The notes: generated by a model from the letters alone, not told the origin. A stretch of DNA of 64,000 nt from Woeseiaceae bacterium (GCA_021773035.1 JAJFKU010000063.1:248001-312000), one strand, 5' to 3'; positions 34,903-43,977 are shown, numbered from the stretch's first letter. Numbers and translations are program-made.

Positions 34903-36513
34903 ATGAGTCCGATCGACAGAGAACATCAGGACTTAGTTGCTGAACTCGACCAGCTGGCCGCAAAAGCACGTCGGCATATGCGGCTCTGCTCCTTAAGGGC
35001 AGGCCTTCGCTCAGCCGTCGGACAGGGCCCGGCATTACTGTTGGCGGGGTCGATGTTGCTGTTGCTGATCAGGATCGTTGAGGCGGTCATACGAACAGAG
35101 ATATGGCCGCTGGACTTCCTGCTTATACTCCTGCCGCCGATCATCTATATAGGTATGCGGTTTGCCGGGATATATTTCACCGCTTCCGTAAGCCGGCCCC
35201 TGGCCCTTGCGCTTTATGATCGACAGCTTGGACTGAAGGACCGGTTGGGAGCTGCCGATGAATTCATTGCTCAGCCGACGCGTCTCTCTAATGACAAGAG
35301 CGGTTTCCGGGCCGCCGCTATTGGGGACGCCGAACACTATGTGGGGCAGGCCCAGGCGGTTGATCTAAAGAGGGTGAGGGGAGCGGTTCAAAAGACGGTG
35401 CAACATCCACTGTTCTATCTGCTGCCTGCTTTGTTTCTAGGGCTTCTGTCTCTGGTAGTCGACGATTTGCTGGATCCTCATAGCATGCGATCAGATGTTG
35501 CTCTTCCCGCAGTGAGTTCCTCAACAGGTGAGTTGGAGTACGCATTGACGGAAGAACAGCGCCGATCGAAAACCAGGGAGCAGGGCCCGCGACAGCTTGT
35601 CGCTGGCGGAGATACCAGGGGTGATGCTCCGGATGTCTCGCTAAGAATGGCTCGTCTCGAGGGTGATGGCAAGACCGCGCAGAGTGCGCCTGGCCAGAGC
35701 CGGAACTCGAAGAGTAACGGTGCCTCCAGCAGCACGAGCACGAGTTCGTCCAGCAAATTATCGACTGAAGAGGAGAAGAAGGGGTTCGCTGCGGCGGTGA
35801 AGAAAGCCCTCGAAGAGCCGTCCTTAAACGAAACACCGCAGCCGGAGCGCTTAGATACCGGCGAGTCAGGTTCGTCCAAGGATTTGATAAGCGGGGCACC
35901 GGGTCAGGGAAAGTCAGGCCTGTCGGGTCAAGACCCAGGTGGCAGTGATGGCGGTAAAAGGAGCTCTCCGGCCGATAAATCGACGCCCGACAAGAGCGAC
36001 TCTGCGAAAAAGGCAGACGAAGCTCTGTCGGAATTATTCTCCAGCAGTTCGGAACCCCAACTTCGAATTCGGAGGGCTCCTCCCCCGGTGCCGCCTCAAA
36101 CGGTGGGAGCGATTGAGGAGATTAAGTTACGGCAGAATAACAGCCAAAACCCGGGCAATGGCCGTAACCGGTCTGCCCAGAATCGGGGCCCACGTGGTCA
36201 GGAAACTGCCCGACAAGGGTTCAAGAAATCCCGTGGCGTAGCGGCAATGATTCTCGGTGTACCGCTTCCGGACCGAATCAAGGGTATTTCCAACGAAGGC
36301 CGGGAGAAGAGCAAACAAGACCAGATCGAACCGGAGGAAGAACAGGTTGGTCAGGTGGAGGCTCAGAACCGTCCCGCTCGCGACAGAGCCCTCGGTCATA
36401 TCGAACACCCGGTACTCTCCGCGTTCGAAAAAGCGCTCGTGCGAGATTATTTCGTGGGTCTAAACGATCAGGCTCGCGATAAGACCGGTGAAGAAACGGG
36501 GCACCGCCCATGA
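34903..36513 (+). CDS. membrane protein with long disordered linker, unknown function
   Basis: The 536-aa protein has three membrane helices (about 41-60, 70-92 and 168-186) near the N-terminus. A Ser/Gly/Lys/Gln-rich low-complexity stretch of about 250 residues (200-450) follows, then a short conserved-looking C-terminal part (RALGHIEHPVLSAFEKALVRDYF). The layout recalls the DUF4175-type membrane proteins found in MoxR operons, but I cannot assign it firmly. The flexible region could reach through the periplasm toward the giant TPR protein. It begins four bases after the TPR gene. Confidence 0.65.
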   Translation: MSPIDREHQDLVAELDQLAAKARRHMRLCSLRAGLRSAVGQGPALLLAGSMLLLLIRIVEAVIRTEIWPLDFLLILLPPIIYIGMRFAGIYFTASVSRPLALALYDRQLGLKDRLGAADEFIAQPTRLSNDKSGFRAAAIGDAEHYVGQAQAVDLKRVRGAVQKTVQHPLFYLLPALFLGLLSLVVDDLLDPHSMRSDVALPAVSSSTGELEYALTEEQRRSKTREQGPRQLVAGGDTRGDAPDVSLRMARLEGDGKTAQSAPGQSRNSKSNGASSSTSTSSSSKLSTEEEKKGFAAAVKKALEEPSLNETPQPERLDTGESGSSKDLISGAPGQGKSGLSGQDPGGSDGGKRSSPADKSTPDKSDSAKKADEALSELFSSSSEPQLRIRRAPPPVPPQTVGAIEEIKLRQNNSQNPGNGRNRSAQNRGPRGQETARQGFKKSRGVAAMILGVPLPDRIKGISNEGREKSKQDQIEPEEEQVGQVEAQNRPARDRALGHIEHPVLSAFEKALVRDYFVGLNDQARDKTGEETGHRP

Positions 36514-36548
36514 ACAAGAACGCAGCTCCGCGGGGTTAGTCATCGGTC

Positions 36549-39020
36549 ATGGAAATCACTTTTCTCTATCCCGCTTATTTCCTGTTTTTACTGGCTCTGC
36601 CCGTTCTTTGGTTCGTGCCACGTCGGCCTGATCGCCGTCAGTACCTCATGCGCAGCGGCATCCTATTGTTGGTGATCCTCGCTATGACCCGACCGCTTCT
36701 TCTGTACCCGGACACGAGCATCCACCAGGTATTCATTCTGGACCGTTCTTCGAGCCTGTCGGAAGAGCAAGGAGAACAGGCAGAAACCGTTCTTCGGGAA
36801 CTACAGGCAGGTCTTCCCGAGCAGGACTTCGTCTCTCTGATAGTAGTGGGAGACGAAGGAAAGGCGGAGATCAGCGTCGCTGGCGGCAGCAGTTCGTCTT
36901 TGAGTGCAGCTCTTCAAGAAGCCTCTGAACAAATACCGGACGGTAGCTCTGGCGTGGTGACGTTGATCAGTGATGGTCTTGCTACCGATCGGCGCTGGGC
37001 GACGGCAGTGCAGGACCTGGTAAAGAGAGGCATCCCCGTAAATACCCACGATCTGGGCCGGCAGGAGAGAGACGTTTACCCTGCCAGGATTTCGGCCGAA
37101 CCGACCTTGAGAGTGGGCCAGACAATCAAACTGGCTGTTGATGTAATCGGACAGGCAGATGATATATCGGTGCGGCTGACTGGCCCGTCCGGTGAGCTCG
37201 CCAGGTCGAAAAAATACAGCAGCGATGGCCGGCTTAGCGTTCCTCTTGAATTCGAAGCGAAGAACGCGGGCTACCTGTCCGTAACGGCCGAAGTTTTTGC
37301 GGCACAAGATCGCGACTTTCGAAATAACAAGGCGACAAAGACGCTTGCCATTCAGGACCCGGTCAACATCCTCTATCTGGGCGGGCGCCAACTGAAAGGG
37401 GCGGCTAAGCTCAGCGCCCTCCTTGGTAGCGGTTTCGACGTAACAGAGCCCACCCGAACTCTCGATGAAGACTTTCCACTTACCGACTATGACGTCGTAA
37501 TGCTGGACGACCGTCCCGAGGATAGCTTGTCGGAGGAGTTCCAGCGGTATTTGGTAGGGGCGGTACAACAAGACGGGCTGGGTCTGCTCTATAGCGGTGG
37601 CAATGCGGCTTTTGGCGCGGGCGGGTACCACGAATCCCGCGTCGCCGATGCGCTTCCCGTTGAACTTGCCCGCCGCGAAGAAAAGAAGGATCCGAGTATA
37701 GGGTTGGTTGTCCTGATCGATTCAGGGTCGAGTATGGAGGGCCTTCCCATGATCCTCGCCCGGCAGGTGGCCCGACTTGCGATGCGCAGCCTGAAACCTC
37801 ATGACCGTGTTGGTGTTGTAGAGTACTACGATGCGAATAACTGGATCATTCCACTTCAACCGTCTGCCAATAAAATAGCACTCGATCGAACCGTCGGACG
37901 GATACAGGCATCAGATACGGGTTCATTTCTCTACCCGGCGCTTGAAGAGGCCTATTACGGCATGAAGAACATAGATACGCGATTCAAGCACATACTGGTG
38001 GTTACAGCGTACTTGGAGCCTGTCGGTGATAGATACGAAGATTTGATCGAGCGGATCACCGAGGACGGTGTCAACGTATCCACTGTTCTGGTAGGTTCCG
38101 GTCGTTACCAAGACGCACTCTTTAGCGTCGCCACCTGGGGCAAGGGCCAGTTTTATGCTGTGGGGAACCGGTTCGTCCAGGTTGAAATCAAACTGCGGGA
38201 GCCTTCTGTCACCAAGATGCCTGAGTATAAAAACGGGTTGTTCTCCGTTGTTGGCCGGGCCGGCGAGGGTTGGTGGGGAGGCGTTGAGCGAGATGATGTG
38301 CCCGATTTGAGTGGCTATGTGGAAACAAAGGCGCGTCGCTGGTCCGAAGTTCTGATGGAGGAAAAAACCCGGGCACATCCTCTGGTGGCCAGTTGGCGAT
38401 ATGGTCTTGGTCGGGTGACGAGCTTGATGACGGAGCCTGTAGGAGCCGGAACCAAAAACTGGCAGGAGTGGGGTGACTATGGCGCGTTGTTGGGACGCAT
38501 CATCAGTCGCACGGCCTCGGATGAAGCCGCTTTCGACTACAGGATCGAGCGTAATGACTACGAGGTCAATATTACGGCGCAGCGTCTAAGTGTCGACGCA
38601 AGCCTGCAACCTAAGGTCCTGACTGAGGCAGGAGAAGCACTGGCGTTCAAGCAAATGGCGCCGGGCCTCTTTAAGGCATCGACGGTCGTAGATCCTGCAG
38701 AAGAAATTCGCCTCACTGCCAGTGCCAGCGGAAGGCATGTCGACTGGCGCTTGGTTTCCGGTTCGAGGGAAGATGTTTTTCCGGAACGCCAGGTTGATCC
38801 ACGAATGGGTTTGAACCTCGATCGCCTTGCCTTTGTGACGGGAGGGGCCGTTGTCACAAGCGACAATCCTGAAATTACGAGTGCGGCGAGAGTTTCGGAT
38901 CATACTTCTGTAGAGCTGTTTCGACTCTGGCCATACGTGTTGCTGCTGGCTCTGATTGCCTATTTCACGGAGCTTGTTTACCGGCGGACGCACGCGAGCG
39001 CGTTTCGGCTCGCTGCATAG
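36549..39020 (+). CDS. double vWA membrane protein with GATase1-like domain
   Basis: The 823-aa protein starts with two membrane helices (about 5-23 and 36-52). It carries a first vWA domain with an intact metal site DRSSS (65-69), an Ig-like segment (175-265), and a class-I glutamine-amidotransferase-like domain (about 272-375, with NILYLGG and GLLYSGGNAAFGAGGY) without a visible catalytic Cys. A second vWA domain has DSGSS (391-395), and a C-terminal membrane helix lies near 795-815. This is the vWA/GATase1-like type seen with MoxR genes. It closes the operon, 35 bases after the previous gene. Confidence 0.85.
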   Translation: MEITFLYPAYFLFLLALPVLWFVPRRPDRRQYLMRSGILLLVILAMTRPLLLYPDTSIHQVFILDRSSSLSEEQGEQAETVLRELQAGLPEQDFVSLIVVGDEGKAEISVAGGSSSSLSAALQEASEQIPDGSSGVVTLISDGLATDRRWATAVQDLVKRGIPVNTHDLGRQERDVYPARISAEPTLRVGQTIKLAVDVIGQADDISVRLTGPSGELARSKKYSSDGRLSVPLEFEAKNAGYLSVTAEVFAAQDRDFRNNKATKTLAIQDPVNILYLGGRQLKGAAKLSALLGSGFDVTEPTRTLDEDFPLTDYDVVMLDDRPEDSLSEEFQRYLVGAVQQDGLGLLYSGGNAAFGAGGYHESRVADALPVELARREEKKDPSIGLVVLIDSGSSMEGLPMILARQVARLAMRSLKPHDRVGVVEYYDANNWIIPLQPSANKIALDRTVGRIQASDTGSFLYPALEEAYYGMKNIDTRFKHILVVTAYLEPVGDRYEDLIERITEDGVNVSTVLVGSGRYQDALFSVATWGKGQFYAVGNRFVQVEIKLREPSVTKMPEYKNGLFSVVGRAGEGWWGGVERDDVPDLSGYVETKARRWSEVLMEEKTRAHPLVASWRYGLGRVTSLMTEPVGAGTKNWQEWGDYGALLGRIISRTASDEAAFDYRIERNDYEVNITAQRLSVDASLQPKVLTEAGEALAFKQMAPGLFKASTVVDPAEEIRLTASASGRHVDWRLVSGSREDVFPERQVDPRMGLNLDRLAFVTGGAVVTSDNPEITSAARVSDHTSVELFRLWPYVLLLALIAYFTELVYRRTHASAFRLAA

Positions 39021-39200
39021 AGCTCGTATTACTGGATTCTGTACGCTTGTCTCGCTTGGCTGATAGATAACGGCTCGGCCCGGCCACACGCATCGTATTC
39101 GACGACGCTCTGCGGTTACAGCGTACAATGTCCAGACATCGGTTCTTCTGTTTCGCGTTGGCTTTGCCTGCTGCCTCGTGCTAACAGTTCGGTACCCTCA

Positions 39201-40799
39201 TTAGAACTGGTTCATTGTATTGGCTTTACCCGAAGCTTTTAGCGCAGCCTCTCCGGAAAAGTACTCTTTGTGATCGTCACCGATATCAGACCCGGACATA
39301 TTCTGGTGCTTCACACACGCAATACCCTGACGGATTTCCCTGCGCTGCACACCGGCAACGTAACCCAACATGCCGTTGTCACCGAAATACTCTTTCGCAA
39401 GATCGTCCGTCGACAAGGCGGCTGTGTGATAGGTCGGTAGCGTAATCAAGTGGTGGAAGATGCCTGCATCCCGTGCCGCGTCGGCCTGGAAGGTGCGGAT
39501 TTTCTCATCGGCAGCTGCCGACAGCTCACTGTCGTCGTAATCCGCACTCATTAACTCATTACGGTCGTATCCAGAGACGTCTCTGCCTTCTTCAGACCAT
39601 GTATCGAATACCTGTTGACGGAAATTCAGGGTCCAGTTGAACGATGGACTGTTGTTGTAGACGAGTTTTGCGTTCGGTATTTGCTCGCGAATGCGCTTCA
39701 CCATGCCGCCGATCTGGCCGATATGTGGCTTCTCAGTTTCGATCCATAACAAATCGGCACCGTTCTGTAATGACGCGATGCAATCCAGCACGCAGCGGTC
39801 TTCGCCGGTGCCACTGCGGAACTGAAACAGATTGCTTGGCAAACGTTTGGGTCTTAGCAACTTGCCGCCACGATTGATGACGACGTCGCCGTTGCCGAGA
39901 TCCTCTGGCGCCACCTCTTCGACATCGAGGTACGAGTTGTACTGGTCGCCCAGGTCACCGGGTTCGTTAGTTACGGCGATCTGTTTGGTCAGGCCGGCAC
40001 CCAGTGAATCCGTACGGGCGACGATCACGCCATCATCTACTCCCAACTCGAGAAACGCGTAACGCACTGCCTGAATCTTGGCGAGAAAGTCTTCGTGCGG
40101 GACAGTTACTTTGCCATCCTGGTGGCCGCATTGTTTTTCGTCTGAAACCTGATTTTCTATCTGAATACAGCAGGCCCCTGCTTCAATCATCTTCTTCGCG
40201 AGCAAGTAGGTCGCTTCGGCGTTGCCAAAGCCGGCATCGATGTCCGCAATGATGGGTACGACATGGGTTTTGAAGTTATCGACCTTGTTTTTGATGTCCT
40301 GCTCTTTGACAGAGTTTCCTGCTTCGCGGGCGTCGTCCAACTCGCGGAACAAGCCACCCAGCTCACGAGCATCGGCTTGGCGGAGGAAGGTGTACAACTC
40401 CTCAATCAGCGCAGGAACCGATGTTTTCTCATGCATAGACTGATCCGGCAAGGGGCCGAATTCTGATCGAAGTGCCGCGACCATCCAGCCGGACAGATAA
40501 AGGTAACGACCGTCCGTAGTCCCGAAGTGTTTCTTGACCGAGATCATTTTCTGCTGACCGATAAAGCCGTGCCAACATCCCAGCGACTGCGTGTATTGCG
40601 ACGAATCTGCGTCGTAGCGCTGCATGTCTTTACGCATGATCCTGGCCGTGTACCTGGCGATATCCAGGCCGGTTCTGAAGCGATTCTGTGCTTTCATACG
40701 GGCAACGTATTCGGGGCTGATCGCGTTCCATGAGTTGCCGTGGCTGGCTATAAGGTCGGCGGCAGCGCTGGTATTCTGCGAATAGTTCGATGTACTCAT
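39201..40799 (-). CDS. aceA: isocitrate lyase (large form)
   Basis: Isocitrate lyase cleaves isocitrate to glyoxylate and succinate in the glyoxylate shunt. The 532-aa protein matches the long Pseudomonas-type enzyme rather than the 430-aa E. coli type. The catalytic loop reads KQCGHQDGK in place of KKCGH, as is usual in this subgroup. Conserved segments such as IVARTDSLGAGLTKQIAV, LVYNNSPSFNWTLNFRQQV and GIACVKHQNMSGSDIGDDHKEYF are present. Its ATG overlaps the stop of the RraA-fold gene, so the two are translationally coupled. No malate synthase is in the window. Confidence 0.95.
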   Translation of the reverse strand: MSTSNYSQNTSAAADLIASHGNSWNAISPEYVARMKAQNRFRTGLDIARYTARIMRKDMQRYDADSSQYTQSLGCWHGFIGQQKMISVKKHFGTTDGRYLYLSGWMVAALRSEFGPLPDQSMHEKTSVPALIEELYTFLRQADARELGGLFRELDDAREAGNSVKEQDIKNKVDNFKTHVVPIIADIDAGFGNAEATYLLAKKMIEAGACCIQIENQVSDEKQCGHQDGKVTVPHEDFLAKIQAVRYAFLELGVDDGVIVARTDSLGAGLTKQIAVTNEPGDLGDQYNSYLDVEEVAPEDLGNGDVVINRGGKLLRPKRLPSNLFQFRSGTGEDRCVLDCIASLQNGADLLWIETEKPHIGQIGGMVKRIREQIPNAKLVYNNSPSFNWTLNFRQQVFDTWSEEGRDVSGYDRNELMSADYDDSELSAAADEKIRTFQADAARDAGIFHHLITLPTYHTAALSTDDLAKEYFGDNGMLGYVAGVQRREIRQGIACVKHQNMSGSDIGDDHKEYFSGEAALKASGKANTMNQF

Positions 40800-41332
40800 T
40801 GTGTTTCTCCTGTTGCGATCGGCCGAGTGAGTACAACGACCCCATCTGCATCTGCGACCAGAAAATCATGCGGTGCAATTCGTTCGCTACCAACACGAAC
40901 GGGCTGGCCTCGTTGCCCGATACCGCGATTGGTGCTCTTTCTCGGGCTCTTCGCGAGAGCGAAGATCGCGAGCGGAGCATTCTTGAGTTCGACAGCGTCT
41001 CTAACTGCACCGTTGACGACGATTCCTGCCCAGTTGTTGTCGGCGGCCAGATTCGCCAGATTTCCGCCCAGCATCGCGCAATTGCACGATGCCTGATTGT
41101 CGACTAGCAGCACCCGCCCGCCGCCCGCCTCTTTGAGCGCAGTTTTAACGAGTGAATTGTCGTTGCGCGTCGATATGATTTCGATGGGTCCTGCACATCG
41201 GTCCTTACCGCCAAAGCTGTGAAACCAGCTAAGCAGGACCCTGGCATCAGGATTCGCATCGCAGACGTCAGCAGTTGCAGCCGCGGGAAAGTGCAGCTGC
41301 CTGATAGATGATTCCGGTTGTTGCAATGTCAT
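40796..41332 (-). CDS. RraA-fold protein (RNase E regulator-like or HMG/CHA-type aldolase)
   Basis: The 178-aa protein has the RraA fold. Its core segment GGNLANLAADNNW followed by AGIVVNGAVRDAVEL fits the pattern G-X20-R-D-X2-E described for 4-hydroxy-4-methyl-2-oxoglutarate/oxaloacetate lyases that share this fold. The gene overlaps isocitrate lyase by four bases, so a role in 2-oxoacid or glyoxylate metabolism is as likely as regulation of RNase E, which would not explain the pairing. The fold assignment is firm; the function is inference. Confidence 0.85.
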   Translation of the reverse strand: MTLQQPESSIRQLHFPAAATADVCDANPDARVLLSWFHSFGGKDRCAGPIEIISTRNDNSLVKTALKEAGGGRVLLVDNQASCNCAMLGGNLANLAADNNWAGIVVNGAVRDAVELKNAPLAIFALAKSPRKSTNRGIGQRGQPVRVGSERIAPHDFLVADADGVVVLTRPIATGETQ

Positions 41333-41353
41333 GCTGTTCTCCTCATCGGCCCG

Positions 41354-41677
41354 TCAAGCGTTCAGTGCCAGCTGGCCGCCGTCGCGAGCAATGAATTTGC
41401 TCGGCGCCGTCGCCTGTGGGCCGCCGGTATTGACGACAACGCGCTGACCACCGCAATCGAAAAGCAGGGTAGGGTTAGACCCGCGACCGCGCCAACCCAG
41501 GAAACTGCGTGGCTCCGACAGCCGGGTGGTGCGACCGTTTGCCAGCCGTGCCCGTACTTCGGCAAATCGGGTCGGCACCGTAACCTCGTACTCGACGACC
41601 TCTTTATGACTGGCACCAAGCAGGGGTACGAGCTGGTCCAGCATTTGTGCTATCGATTTGCGTTCACGTCTGGTCAC
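41354..41677 (-). CDS. uncharacterised small protein upstream of rraA-aceA
   Basis: This 107-aa frame starts with GTG at 41677, preceded by GGAG, and ends 21 bases before the RraA-fold gene, on the same strand. The product is soluble and basic, with a beta-rich C-terminal half (TLLFDCGGQRVVVNT). It lacks a signal peptide and motifs that I recognise. The spacing suggests it is first in an operon with rraA and aceA. An overlapping frame on the same strand (41362-41619) is less likely because it has no good start context. Confidence 0.55.
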   Translation of the reverse strand: MTRRERKSIAQMLDQLVPLLGASHKEVVEYEVTVPTRFAEVRARLANGRTTRLSEPRSFLGWRGRGSNPTLLFDCGGQRVVVNTGGPQATAPSKFIARDGGQLALNA

Positions 41678-41903
41678 ATCAGTCTCCAGTTCACACGGCG
41701 GTGAGAAAATGGCATTGCGAGTATTGAGCTTCGGTACCTATAGTACGCGCCATTTTTGAATAATTTCACTGCTAAAACTTCACAGTGTCAATTTCACAAA
41801 TCGATGTTGAGCGGATGCTGGCCGAGGGGGCGGGGCGCGCGTTGATCCTGCCTTGAGTATTCCTGGCTAAACAGGATCGCGGGCCCGATGGTCCCAGTAA
41901 ATG

Positions 41904-42245
41904 CTATTGGAAGCCGAGTTTCTTTCGAATTCTGCTCAACGAAGCCGGCGTTACCCCCAGATAGGACGCAATTTAGTGCTGAAGGAACATCTGTTTACCA
42001 GCGATCCTGACGGCAGTGGGAGCAACGGATTCGATACCGAACTTGCCTGGAGTTTCCAGGTAAAACTCTCAAGTGAAGAAACGAAATCCCCAGGCAGAAA
42101 AAATTTTTCGGAGACGTCGCTGCCCTTGTCGTTGTAGGACATCCTCAGACATCCGGACTCAACAAAATAGGCGTTCTTACTGATCTCTCCTTGCCGCAGC
42201 AAACGGTGTCATTAGTTTCTCGTCAAGACGATCGTCCTAAGATAT
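41904..42245 (-). pseudogene. decayed Crp/Fnr family regulator
   Basis: Pieces of a Crp/Fnr protein are readable leftward in different frames. DDRLDEKLMTPF appears near 42205-42240, a frameshift follows, then LLRQGEISKNAYFVESGCLRM with KFFLPGDFVSSLESF (cyclic-nucleotide-binding barrel, 42202 to about 42070). After a gap with no barrel end or dimer helix, an in-frame stop precedes IASYLGVTPASLSRIRKKLG, the recognition helix-turn-helix, ending with TAG at 41904-41906. So there is at least one frameshift, one stop and an internal deletion of roughly 70 codons. It lies between the glycosidase gene and the aceA operon. Confidence 0.8.
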
Positions 42246-43862
42246 TCACCGCTCCTGCCAGTCGTATCCGTAGAGGAATGCCCGGTGCAAAACAAAGCGG
42301 ATCTTCACGGCTTCGGCAGGTGCTGAGTCGCCACCGGCCCATTTGACTATCGCCTGACGGTGATCGCCGGAAATCGCCAGGTTGTCGTCAATCGAATACC
42401 CGGGGATGGGCAGCCCGTTGTCGTCCAGCAATTCGGCCCGCAAAGAACCGCCGGAACGGACCAGCGCATTGACCACTAGTTTACGGCCGGCCGGCTCCTG
42501 CTCGCGTGTGACTGCTTCGCCCAGCGTTGCACCGCCGACTGAAGGCACCAGTGCCCACAGACGATCGAACTGCCACGTTGCCCGTTGAAGGGCCGTGTTG
42601 AACGGCAGGGTGGGCGTTTGAAATCCGATTACCGTCTCCCCACCCACATCGATTCTCGGCTCGAAGCGGGTATCGAAAATTTCTCCATGTAAACCTTCGG
42701 ATCCGGCGTAATACACGTACATCTTGTCGCCTAAAACGATCGGGTGATGCATTTGCCAGATCATCCCGCTTCCGTACTCACCGAGTGGCGGATTCGGGAG
42801 TGTCGGGCGTCGATCGGGCCGCCACCAGTGAATGCCGTCGCGCGATGCGGCCATTTGCAAAGACATTGTCTGGATAGCCGAATTGTAATAAGTAACGACG
42901 CCGAGATAACCGCCTTCAACCTCGACCGGTGTTAGTTCAAGGAACTGAGCGAAGTCCGGATCGCGCCAGTCCCGTTCCAGTACCGTTATTTCATTGCCCC
43001 ATGTGCTTCCATCTTTGCTCGTCCTGCGGGCAATCGATCGCAGTCCACCGCGGGGATTATTGTCATAGGTGACTATTCGGCCACCTTCTTTTAGTTTGGG
43101 GTAGTTCTTGAAATACGATACATAGCTGCCGTCTTCCTGACGATATACATACGAAACATCAGCGCCGCCCCCATGGGACGGGTGAATGGGTCCTTCCAGG
43201 AGCTTCCAGTCTTTGCCGTCGTGCGACCTGTAACGATACGTTGCACGCTTTTCCCTGGGCGCCGGCAAGTGCCCTACATGGTGAGGGTCAGGTCCATATA
43301 CAGGGGTTCGAAGTACAAACATTTCGTACGGCCACTCGTTGTTGGCCGGGTCTACAAAGACGGATGCATAGACTGCGGTTCCGCCCGAATTCAGGTCAAA
43401 AATAATATTGGTTTGTTCGTGTCCCGGCCACTTGACGAAAGGCAACTGAGGCCTGTACCAATTCACGCCATCTTCACTTTCCAGGTAGGTTAGGCGGCGA
43501 AACTTCTCATGTTCTGCCTGCAGTCCTTCGAATGTCGTTTCTGCCGGAGTTGAAACTTGCCACGCTTTCCAGAGCCCATCGATGGGGTCGAGCAAGACCG
43601 TTCCGTGCGCCATGATGCCGCCGGAATCCCAGGGCATGGCGGGCTCGAGAAGAGGGTTGTTCTGATCCTGCTCACCTTCCTCCACTCGCCAGGCCACCAG
43701 TTTCAACGATTCGAAGTCGTCGGGCATTAACAGTGGCATACGCTGTCCTGTAGCAGCAGTTGCTTCATCGGCGCTCGAAATTGCGGGTAAAATAAGCGCG
43801 ATGCAAATTAGGACGACCTGTGTCGAACGCCCTCGCAGCAGGGGAGTCTTGTTTGATTTCAT
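42246..43862 (-). CDS. secreted beta-propeller protein, candidate glycosidase
   Basis: The 538-aa product has a signal peptide (TQVVLICIALILPAISSADE). Its mature part carries repeated propeller-blade phrases: RRLTYLESEDGVNWYRPQL, YRYRSHDGKDWKLL, RRTSKDGSTWGNEITV and AASRDGIHWWRPD. These recall sialidase-like and GH32/GH43-like five-bladed folds, which often carry acidic catalytic residues on strands, but I cannot place it in a specific family. A C-terminal beta-sandwich (about 440-538) may bind sugar. It diverges from the tctC gene and probably belongs to the sugar-acid locus. I prefer the ATG at 43862 over one five codons upstream. Confidence 0.6.
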   Translation of the reverse strand: MKSNKTPLLRGRSTQVVLICIALILPAISSADEATAATGQRMPLLMPDDFESLKLVAWRVEEGEQDQNNPLLEPAMPWDSGGIMAHGTVLLDPIDGLWKAWQVSTPAETTFEGLQAEHEKFRRLTYLESEDGVNWYRPQLPFVKWPGHEQTNIIFDLNSGGTAVYASVFVDPANNEWPYEMFVLRTPVYGPDPHHVGHLPAPREKRATYRYRSHDGKDWKLLEGPIHPSHGGGADVSYVYRQEDGSYVSYFKNYPKLKEGGRIVTYDNNPRGGLRSIARRTSKDGSTWGNEITVLERDWRDPDFAQFLELTPVEVEGGYLGVVTYYNSAIQTMSLQMAASRDGIHWWRPDRRPTLPNPPLGEYGSGMIWQMHHPIVLGDKMYVYYAGSEGLHGEIFDTRFEPRIDVGGETVIGFQTPTLPFNTALQRATWQFDRLWALVPSVGGATLGEAVTREQEPAGRKLVVNALVRSGGSLRAELLDDNGLPIPGYSIDDNLAISGDHRQAIVKWAGGDSAPAEAVKIRFVLHRAFLYGYDWQER

Positions 43863-43951
43863 AGTCTTAAGCACCATTCTCCACGGACGATTGCCGTCTC
43901 ACTAAAATGCGTGTTGATGTTGTTATTTCGATCAGCTTGCATGTAATATGT

Positions 43952-43964
43952 TGTAATATATTAA
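43952..43964 (+). promoter_or_regulatory. AT-rich palindromic motif, candidate operator (copy 1)
   Basis: TGTAATATATTAA contains the perfect 10-base palindrome TAATATATTA. It lies in the divergent gap between the glycosidase candidate and tctC, 14 bases before the tctC ATG. A near-identical copy precedes the TonB receptor at 51635. The GntR/FCD protein encoded in between is the obvious candidate to bind both, by inference only. Confidence 0.4.
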
Positions 43965-43977
43965 CGTGAATAAAGCA

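Noticed and set aside
36801..37631. 276-aa leftward frame inside the double-vWA gene
   Set aside because: It is antisense to a gene with clear domains, has no start context and no recognisable motif.
24864..39020. vWA-MoxR-associated (VMAP) ternary conflict system
   Set aside because: The block has MoxR and vWA genes but no VMAP-type effector with a protease or CASPASE-like domain; membrane partners match the Bat-type layout instead.
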